A DNA stretch of 64,000 nucleotides from positions 2,436,001 through 2,500,000 of the forward strand of contig OY970823.1 in NCBI GenBank assembly GCA_963853835.1, in the 5' to 3' direction. The notes under the pieces were generated by a model that was not told the DNA's origin, made no database searches, and saw nothing but the letters and a program-made list of their open reading frames with translations. Numbering within the stretch: position 1 is the stretch's first letter; each line of letters begins with the position of its first letter. The translations under genes and the position numbers were made by a program. Origin of the DNA: Calendula officinalis (Eukaryota; Streptophyta; Magnoliopsida; Asterales; Asteraceae). Of the stretch, positions 24,201 to 37,101 are shown piece by piece.

Positions 24201-27200
24201 TGTCATTTGTTATTTTTCTTTGCCAGGTGGACAATGGTTGTATTAGTCATCTAATTCCAAGCTTGTATGATGATGATTGGGATGTTCTTATAGCACATTT
24301 TCTCGGTGTGGTATGTGTCCCAATTGCAAAACAATGTTTGCTGATATTTAATTATAAAATAATTCTTCGATATTATTTTTTTTTATTTTTGCCCAAAAAA
24401 ATTATTTATTTTATTTTATATATGCAAATACGTCATAAATGATGACATCCATAAGGAATTGGTCTAGTAAACATATTTCTTTATATTATTTTGGCCAATT
24501 ACAGAGTCACTTAATCTTGTTACATCAAAACTCACTTAATCTTGAAAAATATAAAAATGAAATCTTTCCATCATTTATTAATCATTTGGTTCTCATATCT
24601 TTCTAATTATTAGTTTATTATTTCTGAATTTTATGATATAACAGTATGCAAGCTACTAATTTATTTTGGATCGTGCAGGATCACGCTGGTCATATATTTG
24701 GTGTTGATTCGGTTCAAATGATTGATAAACTACACCAGTACAACGATCAACTTGAGGTATATCATCAGTACAATAAATAACCATCTTTATATAATATTTA
24801 TAGTTTAAATTTATTCTCTGACAACATTTTGCTTCAGAAAGTTGTTGAAGTGTTGCAGAGCCAATCTGGTAAAGATGGTCTGCATGAAAATACTTTACTT
24901 GTTGTTATGGGTGATCATGGACAAACAATAAATGGTGATCATGGTGGTGGGACCCCTGAAGAGGTATTTATATTATAATCTTTGTTTTATTTTTTTAACT
25001 CAACCTGCCTTAAAATTTAGTGTTTGTTAATCTAAATAAATATTGGCATATATATATATGCAGGTTGAAACATCAATCTTCGCTATGAGTTTGAAAAAGC
25101 CTTCATTCCCTGTTATATCCGAGTTTGACTTTTCATCATGTAAACTAGATCTGGTAAAAGGATCGTATACTCGTGCAAGCATGCATTTATATAATATTTT
25201 GAGTAAATTACATAAATTGTCCATGTAGTTTGTACACAATTATGGATTTCACCCCACAACTTTTTAATAACTCTTTTGAAAGTTACAATACAAATGGTCC
25301 GTTAAAAAAGGCTGTTAGGTTCTTAGGGACCATCGATGTAACAAGTTGAAAAATTAGGGACTATCTGTGTTATAAAAAAAAAAGTCGAGGAACAAAATCC
25401 AAACTTTCATTGAAACCACAGGGACAATTAATGTAATTTTCCTGCTCTTCAGCCGTCATTACTACTACTATAGCAACTACTGCTGCTACTTCTACAAAAA
25501 GTAATTTTTTGACCATTATTATATTTTATTAGTATTTAATTTCTGTTGTATTCACAGGATGGAAGAAAGGTGTGCATTAGTTCTATTGAACAGGTTCAAT
25601 ATTCTACCCTGAACTGGACTGATATATTTTTTATATTTATTATTATTTTCAGTTTTTGTTATGAAGCAACCTTATTTACGAGTGTCTGCAGCTTGATTTT
25701 GCAGCAACGGTGTCCGCATTACTTGGAATTCCGTTTCCTTATGGAAGGTGTGATATTATTATTATTATTTTTATCTTTTTGTGGACCATTATTACAATCA
25801 AAATGTTTTACTTCATTAATTAACCTTCTTCCTTGATATTTTTTATTTTTAATTTTTTCAGTATGTGTTTTTGTCAACAGCATTGGGCGTGTTAATCCAA
25901 ATCTGTATGCTTTAGTTGCTGGTACATGGAATCTTGAAGACTATGATATAAGCAGTAGCAACAGTCAACTGAAAGTAGAAAAATGGATGCTAAATTATGC
26001 TAAAGTATTATGTGTCAATTCTTGGCAGGTAATTAATTACTTCCATTTTTGAATTATTTAAAATTATTTTTTTTTATTTTGTAATATTCAGTTTCACATG
26101 TAGGTGAAGAAATACATAGATGTGTATACAGCTTCATCAGTTATGGGATTCTCAATCGATGACTTAAAACATGTAGAAGATTCATATTCACAAGCAGTAA
26201 ACTGGTCAAACTGGTCAAATTCAGATTCCTTCACATCATTTGATGATGTCAATAAGCAAATAGATTTATATTCCAAGTTTTTGTCACATGTTGCTGAGCT
26301 GGCACGAACAAAGTTCACAGAATTTAATTTAAAAATGATGGGAATCGGTTTTGGCATTTTGTTGATATCCATATTGGTTCATATATCTATCATCATGATG
26401 GTGGATGACAAATATATAACCAATTTTAATTCAAATAAAATCGGTTCCGTTTCAGTTGGGCTGATTTTTAGTTGTATTTTAGTGGCTGCACGTGCGTGTA
26501 GCTTCTTATCGAATAGTTATATATGTAAGTGCCAATTCTGAATAATTATTTGACATAAATAGTCCTTTAACTAACCACATATTGCAATTCTGGTCATTTC
26601 TTTTCCAAATTAGTTTATTGCATGGACAGTTTTCTGAACACAAAAAGAAAGGACTAGAGTTGCAATATGTGGTTAGTTAAAGGATCATTTATTTATGATA
26701 TTAGAAAGGACTGTCCATGTAATAAAATGGTAAACAAAGTACTGAGTTTGTAACTTTGAAAAAGAAAGGACCAAAGTTGCAATATGCGGTTAGTTAAAGG
26801 ATCATTAATGAACATAACTCTTGTTGTTTTTTTTGAGACAGTGGAAGAAGGAAAAATGTCGAGTTTTCTTTTGGCCTCTATTGGCATGCTTGGCTTACGC
26901 CATTCAATTATGAAAAGGAAGATGATATTTGAAGTAAGTATTAATTATTATTGCCATAATGTTATTTGTTAATATTTAGCATAATGAAATTACAAACCCT
27001 AAAATCCTATTTATAGATCTCTAGATAAAATCTATTCCTAATCTTTATCTAAAACAAAATGTACTAAATAAATAAATTTAAACTAATAATTATCTAATAA
27101 TAGTAAAATAACAATAATAATCATCCTATATAATTTTTATTTAACTGTTTTGTAACTTTTGCTATTTACAGGCGGTTGCACTTGTTCTTTTGATCTCAAT

Positions 27201-29614
27201 CCTAAGATTCATAACAGAACTCGGTTTATCAAAACAAGGTTCCCATGAAGTAACAGATTTGCATAATTGGATATATATAACCGACTTACTGCCAATACTG
27301 CCTTTAACCATATTGGCCTACTTGCTTTACAAAACCATTAATTACAGATCCTGTAATCTGTTTTTGAAATCAGTTATTACAGGAAGCATATTTAGTTATA
27401 TTTTAGTTGCATTATATTGGACTTTAGAAAGTAGGTTATTAAGTACAATACCAACTGTATTCGATGGTATTAAAGGCAATTTTATTCCTCGTGTGATATA
27501 TGTTGTGGGGATTGTACAAGTGTTGTCACTTGCAGTTTTTCAGTTGTTTGAAAAAGTCAAACGGTCAAAGTGGGGAGAAATGACAGTTATGAAAGTGGTG
27601 GCTGTGTTATCTGCTTGGAGCTCTACTATTATCTTATTGTCTGGGAAACAAGGACCATGGATTGCTTTGGCGTCAGTTATTGGAGGTCAATTTTAATTTT
27701 CTTATTTTGCAATTTTTTGCTATATTTTCTGATTTTTGTTTTTGTTTTTGGTCACTAATTGAATCCATATTAATTTTCTAATTTTGCAATTTTGCTATAT
27801 TTTTCTGATTTTTAGTTTTTTGTTTTTAGTCACTAATTTAATCCATATTAATTTTCTGATTTGCAATTTTGCTATATTTTCTGATTTCTTTTTTGTTTTG
27901 TTTTTAGTCACTAATTTAATCCATATTAATTTTTTGATTTTGAAATTTTGCTGTATTTCGTGATTTGTTTTTTGTTTTTAGTCACTAATTTAATCCATAT
28001 TAATTTTCTGATTTTTCAATTTTTTTGCTGTATTTTTTGATTTTTTGTTTTGTTTTTAGTCACTAATGTAATCCATATTAATATTCTGATTTCACAATTT
28101 TGCTATATTTTCTGATTTTTTTTAGTCACTAATCTAATCCATATTAATTCTCTGATTCTGCAATTTTTCTATATTTTTTGTTTTTTTGTAGTTACTAATT
28201 TAATCCATATTAATTCTCTGATTTTGCAATATTGCTTTATTTTCTGATTTTGTTTTTTGTTTTTAGTCACTAATTTAATCCATATTAATTTTAGTGTTTT
28301 TGAAATTTTGCTATATTTTCTGTTTTTTTTTTCTTTTTGACTTTAGTCACTAATTTAATCCATATTAATTTTGTTTAGGTTGGTTGATATCAAGGTTAAA
28401 AGGCCTGAACACTAATGATAAAAGTGGTCTGTTAGCTATGTATTCTTCCCCTGTTACACAATGGAGCTTTTTTGGATCTTGTCTATTTTTTTGTACTGGT
28501 CACTGGTAAGCAATTTCAGAGATACTATATTTTTCTCACTATTTTTAAATCATTTTATTTTAAAAAATTATGTTATTTATATAACAACGTAACACATTAA
28601 TGTTTATAAAAAGGTGGACAGTAAATGTTTCTCTTATTTATTAAATTTATTAAAAATATTATATGCAGGTGTGCTTTTGATGGGCTTCGATATGCTGCTG
28701 CTTTCATTGGGTTTGATGAATTTACTATTATACCCCAAGCTATCATTCTAACAATTGAGACATATGGTTTTTCTCACATTCTTCCAACTCTCGGACTTCC
28801 ATTTCTTGTTGCATCACAATACTCATCTAAGCAAACAAATCAGTCCTTATTCCATTTATTTCAGGTTTTTTTATCTTTTTATTTTATTTATTTAACTTTT
28901 TAAAATCTGCGTTAAATTTAAGTTGGATTTGATTCTTCTCGTACAGGTGTATCTGATATATGGACTTATTATGTCTGTTACAACCACTTTCACTGTTCTA
29001 TGTGTCATAATCCAAAGACGACATTTGATGGTAATTTCAACCGATTTACATATAAACGGGCCGATTCAGGTTATGTTTGGTCGGGTCAAATGTGTAAAAT
29101 TATAAAATTAGTTTAAAAGAAAACGGGCCCAAATGGGTAGAGCGGGTCGAATGTCTCCAAAAGTCTATTTTTAATGCTTAAAAGTTAAAACCTCCTAAAA
29201 GTATTTATTCTAAAAAACTAGATTAATATTAAAAAATAGAAGATGTTCTGTAAAGTTGTATGAAAATGGTTTTATGACAATTTCAATTTACATAAAAAAC
29301 ATATACGGTTTGACTTTTCTGGCTACATAAATAAATTTGCAATTTCAATATTGATTACTTCACACTTCAAAATATTCTGCTAAAATATTCTGCTAAATTT
29401 ATGACAATTTTGACTTTACAAAATAATAACTTTGACCTAGAAAGTCAAAATTATAATTCAATCAGTTCACTTATTCAAATGCTCTCTCTTTTTTTGTGTA
29501 TGTGTGCAGGTATGGGGATTATTTGCTCCAAAATTTGTTTTTGATGTAATTGGACTTATATTAACAGATGCATTAATTTGTGTTTCTTCACAATTGTACT
29601 TTATTCGGACATAA
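22828..29614 (+). CDS. PIGO: GPI ethanolamine phosphate transferase 3 (PIG-O), 19 coding exons
   Basis: Adds phosphoethanolamine to the third mannose of the GPI anchor in the ER membrane; in known systems it works with PIG-F. Coding exons: 22828-23096, 23169-23203, 23585-23706, 23806-23895, 23996-24115, 24227-24310, 24679-24756, 24838-24963, 25064-25153, 25558-25593, 25692-25747, 25881-26028, 26104-26524, 26842-26933, 27172-27685, 28379-28505, 28669-28864, 28947-29030, 29510-29614. They total 2793 nt with consistent phases, giving 930 aa, the expected family size. N-terminal membrane anchor (about 15-37). The lumenal alkaline-phosphatase-like domain shows VIIILDALRFDFV (Asp87, Asp92), PTTTLQRLKGLTTG (133-147, nucleophile Thr region), GVDHAGH (239-245) and VMGDHGQT (289-296). 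The rest from about 440 is many hydrophobic segments. All introns are GT-AG except the one after 23706, which starts GC. The gene looks intact. Confidence 0.95.
23254..23554. mobile_element. foldback MITE in PIG-O intron
   Basis: Long terminal inverted repeats starting AAGAGTTAACTTCATAAATGG and ending in its inverse, with TTAGTTAAAGGACCA and GCAATATGTGG words inside. Same family as 26537-26822. Non-coding. Confidence 0.7.
24136..24200 (+). repeat. (ATT)n microsatellite in PIG-O intron
   Basis: About 20 uninterrupted TAT/ATT triplets just upstream of the exon at 24227. It produces spurious Tyr-run and Ile-run reading frames. Similar shorter tracts lie at 23720-23790. Confidence 0.95.
25205..25442. 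mobile_element. foldback-like element in PIG-O intron
   Basis: Left part AAATTACATAAATTGTCCATGTAG and right part GACAATTAATGTAATTTTCC are inverted copies. The middle has GGGACCATC/GGTCC words resembling the 23254 and 26537 elements. Non-coding, ends approximate. Confidence 0.5.
26537..26822. mobile_element. second copy of the foldback MITE in a PIG-O intron
   Basis: Shares TAGTCCTTTAACTAACCACATATTGCAA and AAGGACCAAAGTTGCAATATG words with 23254-23554 and is likewise self-complementary. It ends about 20 bp before the exon starting at 26842, close to the acceptor. Confidence 0.65.
27690..28372 (+). repeat. nine-unit tandem repeat filling a PIG-O intron
   Basis: Units of 66-80 bp, each with ATCCATATTAAT (starts near 27763, 27841, 27919, 27993, 28071, 28137, 28203, 28278, 28358), a GATTTTGCAATTTTGC stretch and TTTTTAGTCACTAAT. 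It occupies almost the whole 693-bp intron and runs into the true acceptor at 28378. Confidence 0.9.
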
Positions 29615-30157
29615 TTCAGTACAAAAGATGAATCACATGGTGTCAGCTAGACATACAAGGGCATTTTTGACATTTTGACAACCAGTTGCATATTTTTCTT
29701 CAACCATGTGTATGTGAGACATTCTTTAATTTATTAAAGTAAATTATGTATTTTTTTATATGTTTATTGATTGTGCATAAAGAAAGAGTAGAGCACATGT
29801 GATGATGGTTATATGCTTCTGAAAAGTTATCCCATGTGGGAAACCATGCATCAATCATTCCATGAGAACATGATTTTGCCACCATACAATTATTTCTAAT
29901 TTTCTATAATATAAAGATATGTCCCACAATGTATGCAACTTTTGTGTAAGAGTAACAATTTTAACAATTTATAATTAAGATGAATCGATCCTGCATGTTT
30001 TCAGGCAATAATTTATTATTTCTAGGGCTCGAACACAAACAATGAAAACTTGGACAAATCATAAAATTGGTCAAATGGGTGATATTTCGGCTCTTGCAAG
30101 TTACAAACTCCTACATTTCTATATTTACAAAAAAATGGCCATTTTTAGTGGTGTTAT
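29615..30157 (+). other. PIG-O 3' UTR and intergenic sequence
   Basis: AT-rich. Several AATAAA-like hexamers and an open minus-strand frame without family resemblance. The poly(A) site cannot be fixed. No other gene seen. Confidence 0.45.
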
Positions 30158-30565
30158 AGGGGTGTAAATGAGCCGAGCTGAGTTTAAGATCGCCTAGGCT
30201 CGAGCTTTGCTTGTATTAAGTTCGGAGAGCTCGAACTCGGCTTGTTTCGAGCTTTATATATAAAGCTTAAGTTTGACTCGTGACAAATTGTTTAAGCTTC
30301 TATGTACACTAGATATACAACATGCTCATCATTATCTGGTAAAAATATTTTTATTATGTTATATTATATTTAAGTGTATGATGTATATATAATGATATGA
30401 ATACATAATATCTAAGATACAAAAATATTTATAACTCGAGCTCAAGCTCGTTTAATAAAAAAGTTTAAGTTCGGCTCGAACTCGTTTAACTCAAGACTTT
30501 ATCAAGTTTTTAACTAGACAAATTCAAGTAGTTTACGAACAACTCGGCTCATGTACAACCTTTTT
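30158..30565. mobile_element. hAT-like MITE, relative of 2335-2860
   Basis: Starts GGGGTGTAAATGAGCCGAGC and ends in the near inverse (AACTCGGCTCATGTACAACC). Interior has GAGCTCGA/TCGAGCTT words on both strands. More decayed than 2335-2860. The target duplication is not clear. Confidence 0.6.
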
Positions 30566-30879
30566 ATATATATTTACTTGGCTTGATTCGTTACATAATC
30601 GTAACAGGTGAGAATTGATGCAAATATGAGAATTCAAAGAAAATATAGCAATGAGAATTTAAAATGTTAGTTGAGTATTAGATCTTTTAGATATCGAATG
30701 AAGATCTTTAAGAATAATGGCATATTGTTGAAGCTAGCTCCCTTTTGAAGTTGCATGACCATATTCACTTTATATATGTTGTATTTTTTTTTTTTTATTA
30801 GATGGAGGCTAGTTGTCCCACTTGAGGATTAAAAAATATATATATAGATCTAGAAGGCTAGAAGCGATAAAAAATTATA

Positions 30880-31135
30880 CTCCTTCCGTCCCGAGTTCTC
30901 ATTTTTATTTTGTACACGCTTTTAAGATATACTTATTGGTGAGTTTTTTTTAATAATTTTAATTAAAATATAAAGTTGGTTTAGAGAAAGAAAGTATTAA
31001 CTCACACAAAAAATATTATTTTTAGGGGAATGGGAACTTTATATTAATTGCAATTTTATCAAATTTGAGAAATGAAAACTTTATTGATACGAAAATTTAA
31101 GAAATAAGAACTTTATTATGAGATAGAGAGAGTAT
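30880..31135. mobile_element. decayed Stowaway-like MITE
   Basis: Left end ACTCCTTCCGTCCCGAGTTCTC resembles a Stowaway terminus. The right end (GAGATAGAGAGAGTA) has lost most of the match. AT-rich interior with AAGTATTAACTCACAC-type sequence as in 1432-1695. Confidence 0.5.
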
Positions 31136-31392
31136 TATTTTTACACCGTCTAGATCCGACTATCCTTGCACCACCGCCATCAATATCTGGCCACCCACCA
31201 CCGTCAAACACCTAATAGTTTTTTTAGAGAAGATCATCTCTGGCTTTCTCATTCATACGATATTAATAGTACAAGATTTACAATGAGATAAATGCTAATA
31301 AATAACTACCTATTATACATCAAGATAACTAGGAAACAATATCAAATAATATATACAAAATAACCAAATATATTCGGTAGAATATATCCGGT

Positions 31393-34300
31393 CTAATACT
31401 CCCCATCAGTTGGAAGTAGGAGGATTCCGAATACACAAACTGGACTTGAATTTTTGAAATAATAGTTTAGGCAGCCCCTTCGTAAAATGTCAGCATATTG
31501 ATGTTCGGACGAGACATGTATGACGCGGATGCGACCAATTTTTACGAGTTCTCGAACAAAGTAAATGTCAATTTCCACATGTTTAGTACGTTGGTGTTGT
31601 ACCGGGCAACCGCATAGGTAAACAGCAGAGATGTTGTCATAATACACAAGTGTAGCTTTAGTTACCGGTACATGAAGTTCGAGAAGGAGATTTCTTAGCC
31701 AGCTTGTTTATGCAGTTGCATTCACGACTCCTTTATATTTAGCCTTGGCACAGGATCTGGATATCGTAGGCTGTCTTTTGGAGGACCAAGAAACTAGATT
31801 GTCCCCGAGAAACACGCAATAACCTGATGTAGATCGTCTCGAGTCGGGGCACCCTGCCCAATCTGCGTCTGAGTATGCGGTGATACGCAGGTTTGGTGAT
31901 TTGGTGATTGTAAGCCCCTGATCGGAGGTTCCCTTTAAGTAACGCAGTATGCGTTTCATAAGGTTAAAATGTGGTTCTCTAGGTGCATGCATGAATAAGC
32001 AAACCTGTTGCACGGCATACGTGATATCAGGTCTTGTAAATGTGAGGTATTGCAATGCAGCGGCCAAGCTCCGGTAAAGCGTTTCATCTTTCATTAGTGC
32101 GCCGACAGTGGCACTGATTTTGGATCCAGTGTCGATGGGTGTTGCTACGGGATTACATCCTATCATGTTGGCTCGTTCTAAAATGGTTTTTATATAATGT
32201 GATTGAGATAAAAACAGACCACGAGCGGTATGTGTAACATTGATGCCCAAAAAATGATGTAATCTTCCCAAATCTGTCATGGCAAAAACCTGTGAAAGTT
32301 TGCTGATAATCATATGTATGAATTTATCATTTGAAGCGGTTAGTACGATATCATCAATATATAATAGTAAGTAAGCAATGTCATGACCTTTGCGATAAAT
32401 AAATTGGGAGGTATCCGTACCAGCACTTTTAAAACCCGTAGAAGTAATGTAAGTTGCAAATCGTTGGTACCAAGCCCGAGGTGCTTGTTTAAGACCATAA
32501 AGAGATTTTCGCAACTTGCAAATGCAGTCGGGTTTGCTCCGATTTACATACCCGGGAGGTTGATGCATATATACCGTTTCGATTAGGTTCCCGAGTAAGA
32601 GAACATTTTTAACGTCAAGTTGATGTATCGGCCAAGACCGAGAGACAGCTAGAGTAAGAACCGTACATATGGTGGTCGGTTTAACCATCGGGCTAAAAGT
32701 CTCATCACAATTAACATCAACTTGTTGTGATTTCCCATTCACAACTAGATGAGCTTTGTACCGAGCAAGAGTACCATCCGCATGAAATTTATGGCGGTAA
32801 AGCCACAAGTAACGTATTATATGGGCACTCGATGCTCTCGGTACTAATTCCCAAGTTTCATTATCACATAAGGCTTTGTATTCATCATGCATAGCCTTTT
32901 TGTCAAGTAGGGCTAGGTGAGGGTTTTTGGGAATGGGGGAAAGGGTATCGGTGTGAAGGTTTAGTCTTTGGGTCGGTTTGGTGGTTCCGTCCCGGGATCA
33001 GGTGGTCATGTGGTGTTGAGGGACACACGGGGGTTGGGCGGTACGAGATTGACTGGTGGGTTGGGTGGTGGAGGTGGGGGTGGTGTCGCGGGGGGGGGGG
33101 GGGGGGGGAGGGGGGTGGGGGCGGTGTGGGTATCGGGTGACCAAAACTATCTAAAGTGGAAGATATGTTTGAGTCGGGTGAAGGGAATTGGTAGTCCGGA
33201 GGCATACCGGTGGTGTGGGTGGCAAAAGGGAACCCTGTTTCGTCGAACGTGACGTGACGGGACAAGTGTATTTTGCCGGTGGTAGGGTCGAGACAACGGT
33301 AACCACGGTAGTTATTGGGATAACCAAGAAATACGCACCGTATGGACCGTTTGTCAAGTTTATAGTTCCGGTTAGAGGAAAGGTTAGGGTAACACGCACA
33401 CCCGAAGACGCTTAAGTGGGTATATGTGGAGTGTTGGCGGAAGAGGGCAAAGGTGGGAGTGTTTTTATTTTGGAGTTTGGTGGGGGTGATGTTGTGAAGG
33501 TATGTTGCTGCATGGAGAGCATCAACCCAATATTGAGGGAGTAATGATGCATGAGCAAAAAGAACAAGGACAATTTCGTTCAGTCGACGGAGCATACGTT
33601 CGGCTTTGCCGTTTTGTGAGGACGTATGTGGACATGAGAATCGAAATTGGAGTCCTTGTGAGGAAGCAAATTGCTTAAAATTTTGGTTGTCAAATTCCCC
33701 ACCCATGTCACATTGAAAACTTTTAATTTTAGTGTCAAATTGAGTTTGAATAAACTTGTGAAATTGAGTAAATTTTTCAAAAGTTTCGGATTTAAGTTTC
33801 AAATGGTACACCCACACATATTTAGTGAAATTGTCAATTAACACCATATAATATTTATACCCATTTTTACTTAAAATTGGAGAAGTCCACAAGTCACAGT
33901 GGATGATATCAAAAGGTAGTAATGTACTAGAATTTGATTCATAAAAAGGTAATCGTTTGTGTTTAGATATTTGACAAGAATGACAAAGAGACGAAGTCTT
34001 ATTATTCTTATTGCACAAAATAACATTATTGGTTCGTAAACAATCTAAAATATTCCCGGCCGGGTGACCGAGTCGGGAATGCCAAATATCAAAACTAGAA
34101 ACGGAAAGAAAACTTTGTTGGGGTGGCTCCGGGGCGGTGAACGGCTAAAGGGATCCGGTGCTATTGTGTCGAGTAAGGATCCTCCCACTCTGATAATCCT
34201 TCACAAGAAAACCAAATGGGTTGAATTCAAGAGACACATTATTATCAATGGTAAATTTTCGCACGCAGACAAGGTTTTTGATAATGTCGGGAGCGTACAA

Positions 34301-34506
34301 AACATTAGTAAGGTTTAGAGGCTTAGGTTTATGGAGGATGGTGTTTCTACCTTACCCTTTAACTGAAATGTGATTACCATTGCCTACATAAAAGGTTTTA
34401 ATGTTACTTTGTTTTGTAAAATTATCAAGCTTACCTGAGTCACCCTTGAGATGTGAGGATGCGCCCGTATCCATATACCATTGCGGGTCGTCTAGAGGAT
34501 CCATGG
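31393..34506 (-). pseudogene. copia B protease-integrase-RT-RNase H
   Basis: Minus-strand order: WYMDTGASSHL (protease, about 34480), a GAG-pre-integrase region with in-frame stops, CHSCQISKHKRLPF and FDIIHCDLWTSP (integrase start), QCDMGGEFDNQ, SSQNGKAERM, then a Pro/His-rich linker, then RT with LDVKNVLLLGNL, SLYGLKQAPRAWYQR, YLLLYIDDIVLTAS (catalytic Y-I-D-D intact) and RNase H (YSDADWAGCPDSRRSTSGYCVF, YYDNISAVYL). Stops between integrase and RT (near 32900) and near 31690 disrupt it. A G-run at 33090-33110 in the linker causes a frame change. About 394 codons of RT-RNase H remain open. Confidence 0.9.
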
Positions 34507-37086
34507 TGTGACAACTCGATATTTCTGGTATGTAACCTCATTTCATTTCTAGAACTTTCCTTATTTAGAAAGTTTCTACTTATAGACATTTCTATTTTGG
34601 CATTCCTTATACACAACAAACATACATATTTTACACCATACATTAGTGTTTGATTATTTTAGTCAACACAACATTTTATTTACTTATGGTGACATACTTT
34701 GAGTTAAATCATTTCTAAAACGACAAGTTTACCGGTTAAACAATAAACGTAACGATTTAAATGAACGTGACTCGAATGACATCAAACCATGACCGACCAC
34801 CTAAGTGGCCGGCCATGCACATGCTCGTGACCCTCTACACGGCCGAAACACCCTTGTGGTGTTGGCCATGTGCCAAAATTCATTGTGCTTATCCAAGGAT
34901 TTGAATGCTTATCCATCCATACTCGTGATTTCTACTTGCTTAATCCTTATTTGTTCACTGTTTCGAACCCGAGACCATGGCCCTAGGCCATATGTAGCCT
35001 CCAAAGCCGTGACATACATGCATATATCCGTATGTGTGTGTGTGTTCGCTAGAGTTGCTCATAATTCGTTAGATTGTTGCTTAAAAACCCTTGTCTTGAT
35101 ACCCGAACCCTAGATCTATCCTAGATTTGACCGAATGCCGTAGATCTAGAATCCTTGAGGTGTATAACATAAGATCTAGCCAAACTAGCCACCGAACTCA
35201 AACCTTAGACCCAATCTAGAGCTAAACCCGTAGGGTTTTGGCCTTCGGCCAACCCTAGACCGAACCCTAGGTTAAACCCTAGCCGAACCCTAACCCTAAT
35301 TGAATGCATGTTTGACTATTTGACCATTTGATAGCTAGATTGACTATAGTTGACTTTGGTTGACCAAATTTTAGTAAACCCTAACCCTAACCGAAACCTA
35401 GAAACCCTAATTGATCAAGTGTTGACTTTTTCTGACTTTTGATTGACTTTTGTTGACCAATATTGACCAATAAGTCAAACCGGGTCAAGGCCGGATCTTG
35501 ACCCAAACCGTTGACCCAAACCGTTGACCCAAACCCGAATACCCAATCGGGCCAAGGCCTGTACTTGGCCCATATCGATCTACTTTAGTCCATCGGGGCC
35601 AAACATTAGTTGGCCCATTAGTATCCAAGCCCATTTGGACCAAAGCCCAAACCTTTGGCCCATACCCAACCAAGCCGAACCCAATTGGGCCAAGCCCAAT
35701 TCAAGGCCCAACCTAAGTGGACCTAAGCCCAATAAGAGGCCCAAGTGGCCCAACCCATTAAGCCCATTAAGCCCATTAGGCCCAATAGGCCCAATCTAGG
35801 CCCAATAAGCCTAACCCAAGCCCATTTCATTTCATTTCATTTCGAAGCCCATTTCATTTCATATCATTTCATTTCGAGAATCATTTCATTTCATGTCATT
35901 TCATTTTGGAGCCTATTTCATTTCATTTTATAAAACCCAATGCATTTCATTTCATTTCATTTTATTAATCCAAGTTCATTCGATGTCACAAAACATATAA
36001 CATAACATTTAACGTATATCATATATCTTATATCGTATATAGTATCGCCTGTGTTAGCTTAGTCTAATCAGTAGTTAAATCATTTAGGAAGCTAGGAGTC
36101 TCCCGAGGATTCCTCTGTCTTAATTTCTTGTCGCTAAGCTTTGCCAGGTGAGTCCACAGACCCCTTTTACTCTTTTAACTGTTTTATAAACTTTGGGGTG
36201 GAAAACATAAACATAAATTGCTACTGTTTTACTATGACTGTACAACAACATCTATACATTTTCATTATCGCGTTGGCATGACAAACAATTATTATACCGG
36301 ACTAAGGTTACCAGCAATCATTAACTAGTGGATCTAGACCATGGATATGCAGATAGTACTATTGGCTGACACTCATCCTCCCAACGAACGTTTGATCATT
36401 ACTTGGTTTATCCAAGACATCTCCGGGAGTGTATATCCATAAAATAACATAACATACTGGAGTTGAAGTGTTGATTGTGGACTTAGGGGTTGGTATATTA
36501 ACTCAATAGACTAGCTACCTGTTGGGGATAACAGTTCATGCGATGTCAAACACAACATTTTGTTCAACACTTTTTCATAAACATAACTAGTAGTTGTATA
36601 CATTCTACAACTATACTAAACATTTTCATACTTACTACTCGTATCATATGAGTGTTGAACCTTATACATTTTCAGTCATAAACCATTTTCATAACAAACA
36701 TTTTGAGTAGCAAATCACTTTACTCTTATCATAAACATTAACCCTGTGGATTCACTCAACATTATTGTTGACCCTTTTACTATTTATGTTTTTCCAGGTA
36801 ATTAGGTGCAATGGAGTTTGGAGGATATGAGCATTGGGATTGTCGTGAGCCATGATTAAAACATTAAGTTTACGAACAATCATTTCATTTCAAACAATTT
36901 CTATTTTAGGAAACTTGCTATTTTTGGAAACTTTCTACTTTTGGAAAGTGAAACAAACCTTTATTTTTCGTTATTGCGTGGTTGTTTGCTTACTTAATTT
37001 TTGCTATGTTGTCATGAACGTTACACCTCCGTTCTTCCGCAAAACATTTTAAATGAAGTAAAACTCATTTTTGGCGGGGTGTGACA
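34507..37086 (+). repeat. 5' LTR of the gypsy element, 2.6 kb
   Basis: TGTGACAACTCG...GGGGTGTGACA (TGTGAC/GTGACA ends). Contains AACCCTA/ACCCTAACCCTAA motifs (35100-35410), a dense GGCCCA/AGCCCA cluster (35540-35830), then a (CATTT)n-like pentamer array (35820-35960). No gene. The last 550 bp match the end of the solo LTR at 54961-55796. Confidence 0.92.
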
Positions 37087-37089
37087 GAG

Positions 37090-37101
37090 TGGTATCAGAG
37101 C
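37090..37101 (+). promoter_or_regulatory. primer binding site, initiator tRNA-Met
   Basis: TGGTATCAGAGC three bases after the LTR end, complementary to the 3' end of plant initiator tRNA-Met. Confirms the LTR boundary and orientation. Confidence 0.95.

Noticed and set aside
24020..24442. Frames with long Tyr or Ile runs in the PIG-O region
   Set aside because: They read through the (ATT)n microsatellite and intron borders; the real exons are 23996-24115 and 24227-24310.
32968..33252. Gly-rich plus-strand frame GGLGGGGGGGVAGGGGG
   Set aside because: Antisense of the Pro/His-rich linker in copia B pol, with a G homopolymer.
35190..35410. AACCCTA repeats as an interstitial telomere
   Set aside because: Copies are scattered and degenerate and lie within the U3/R part of an LTR; telo-box promoter motifs are a better explanation.
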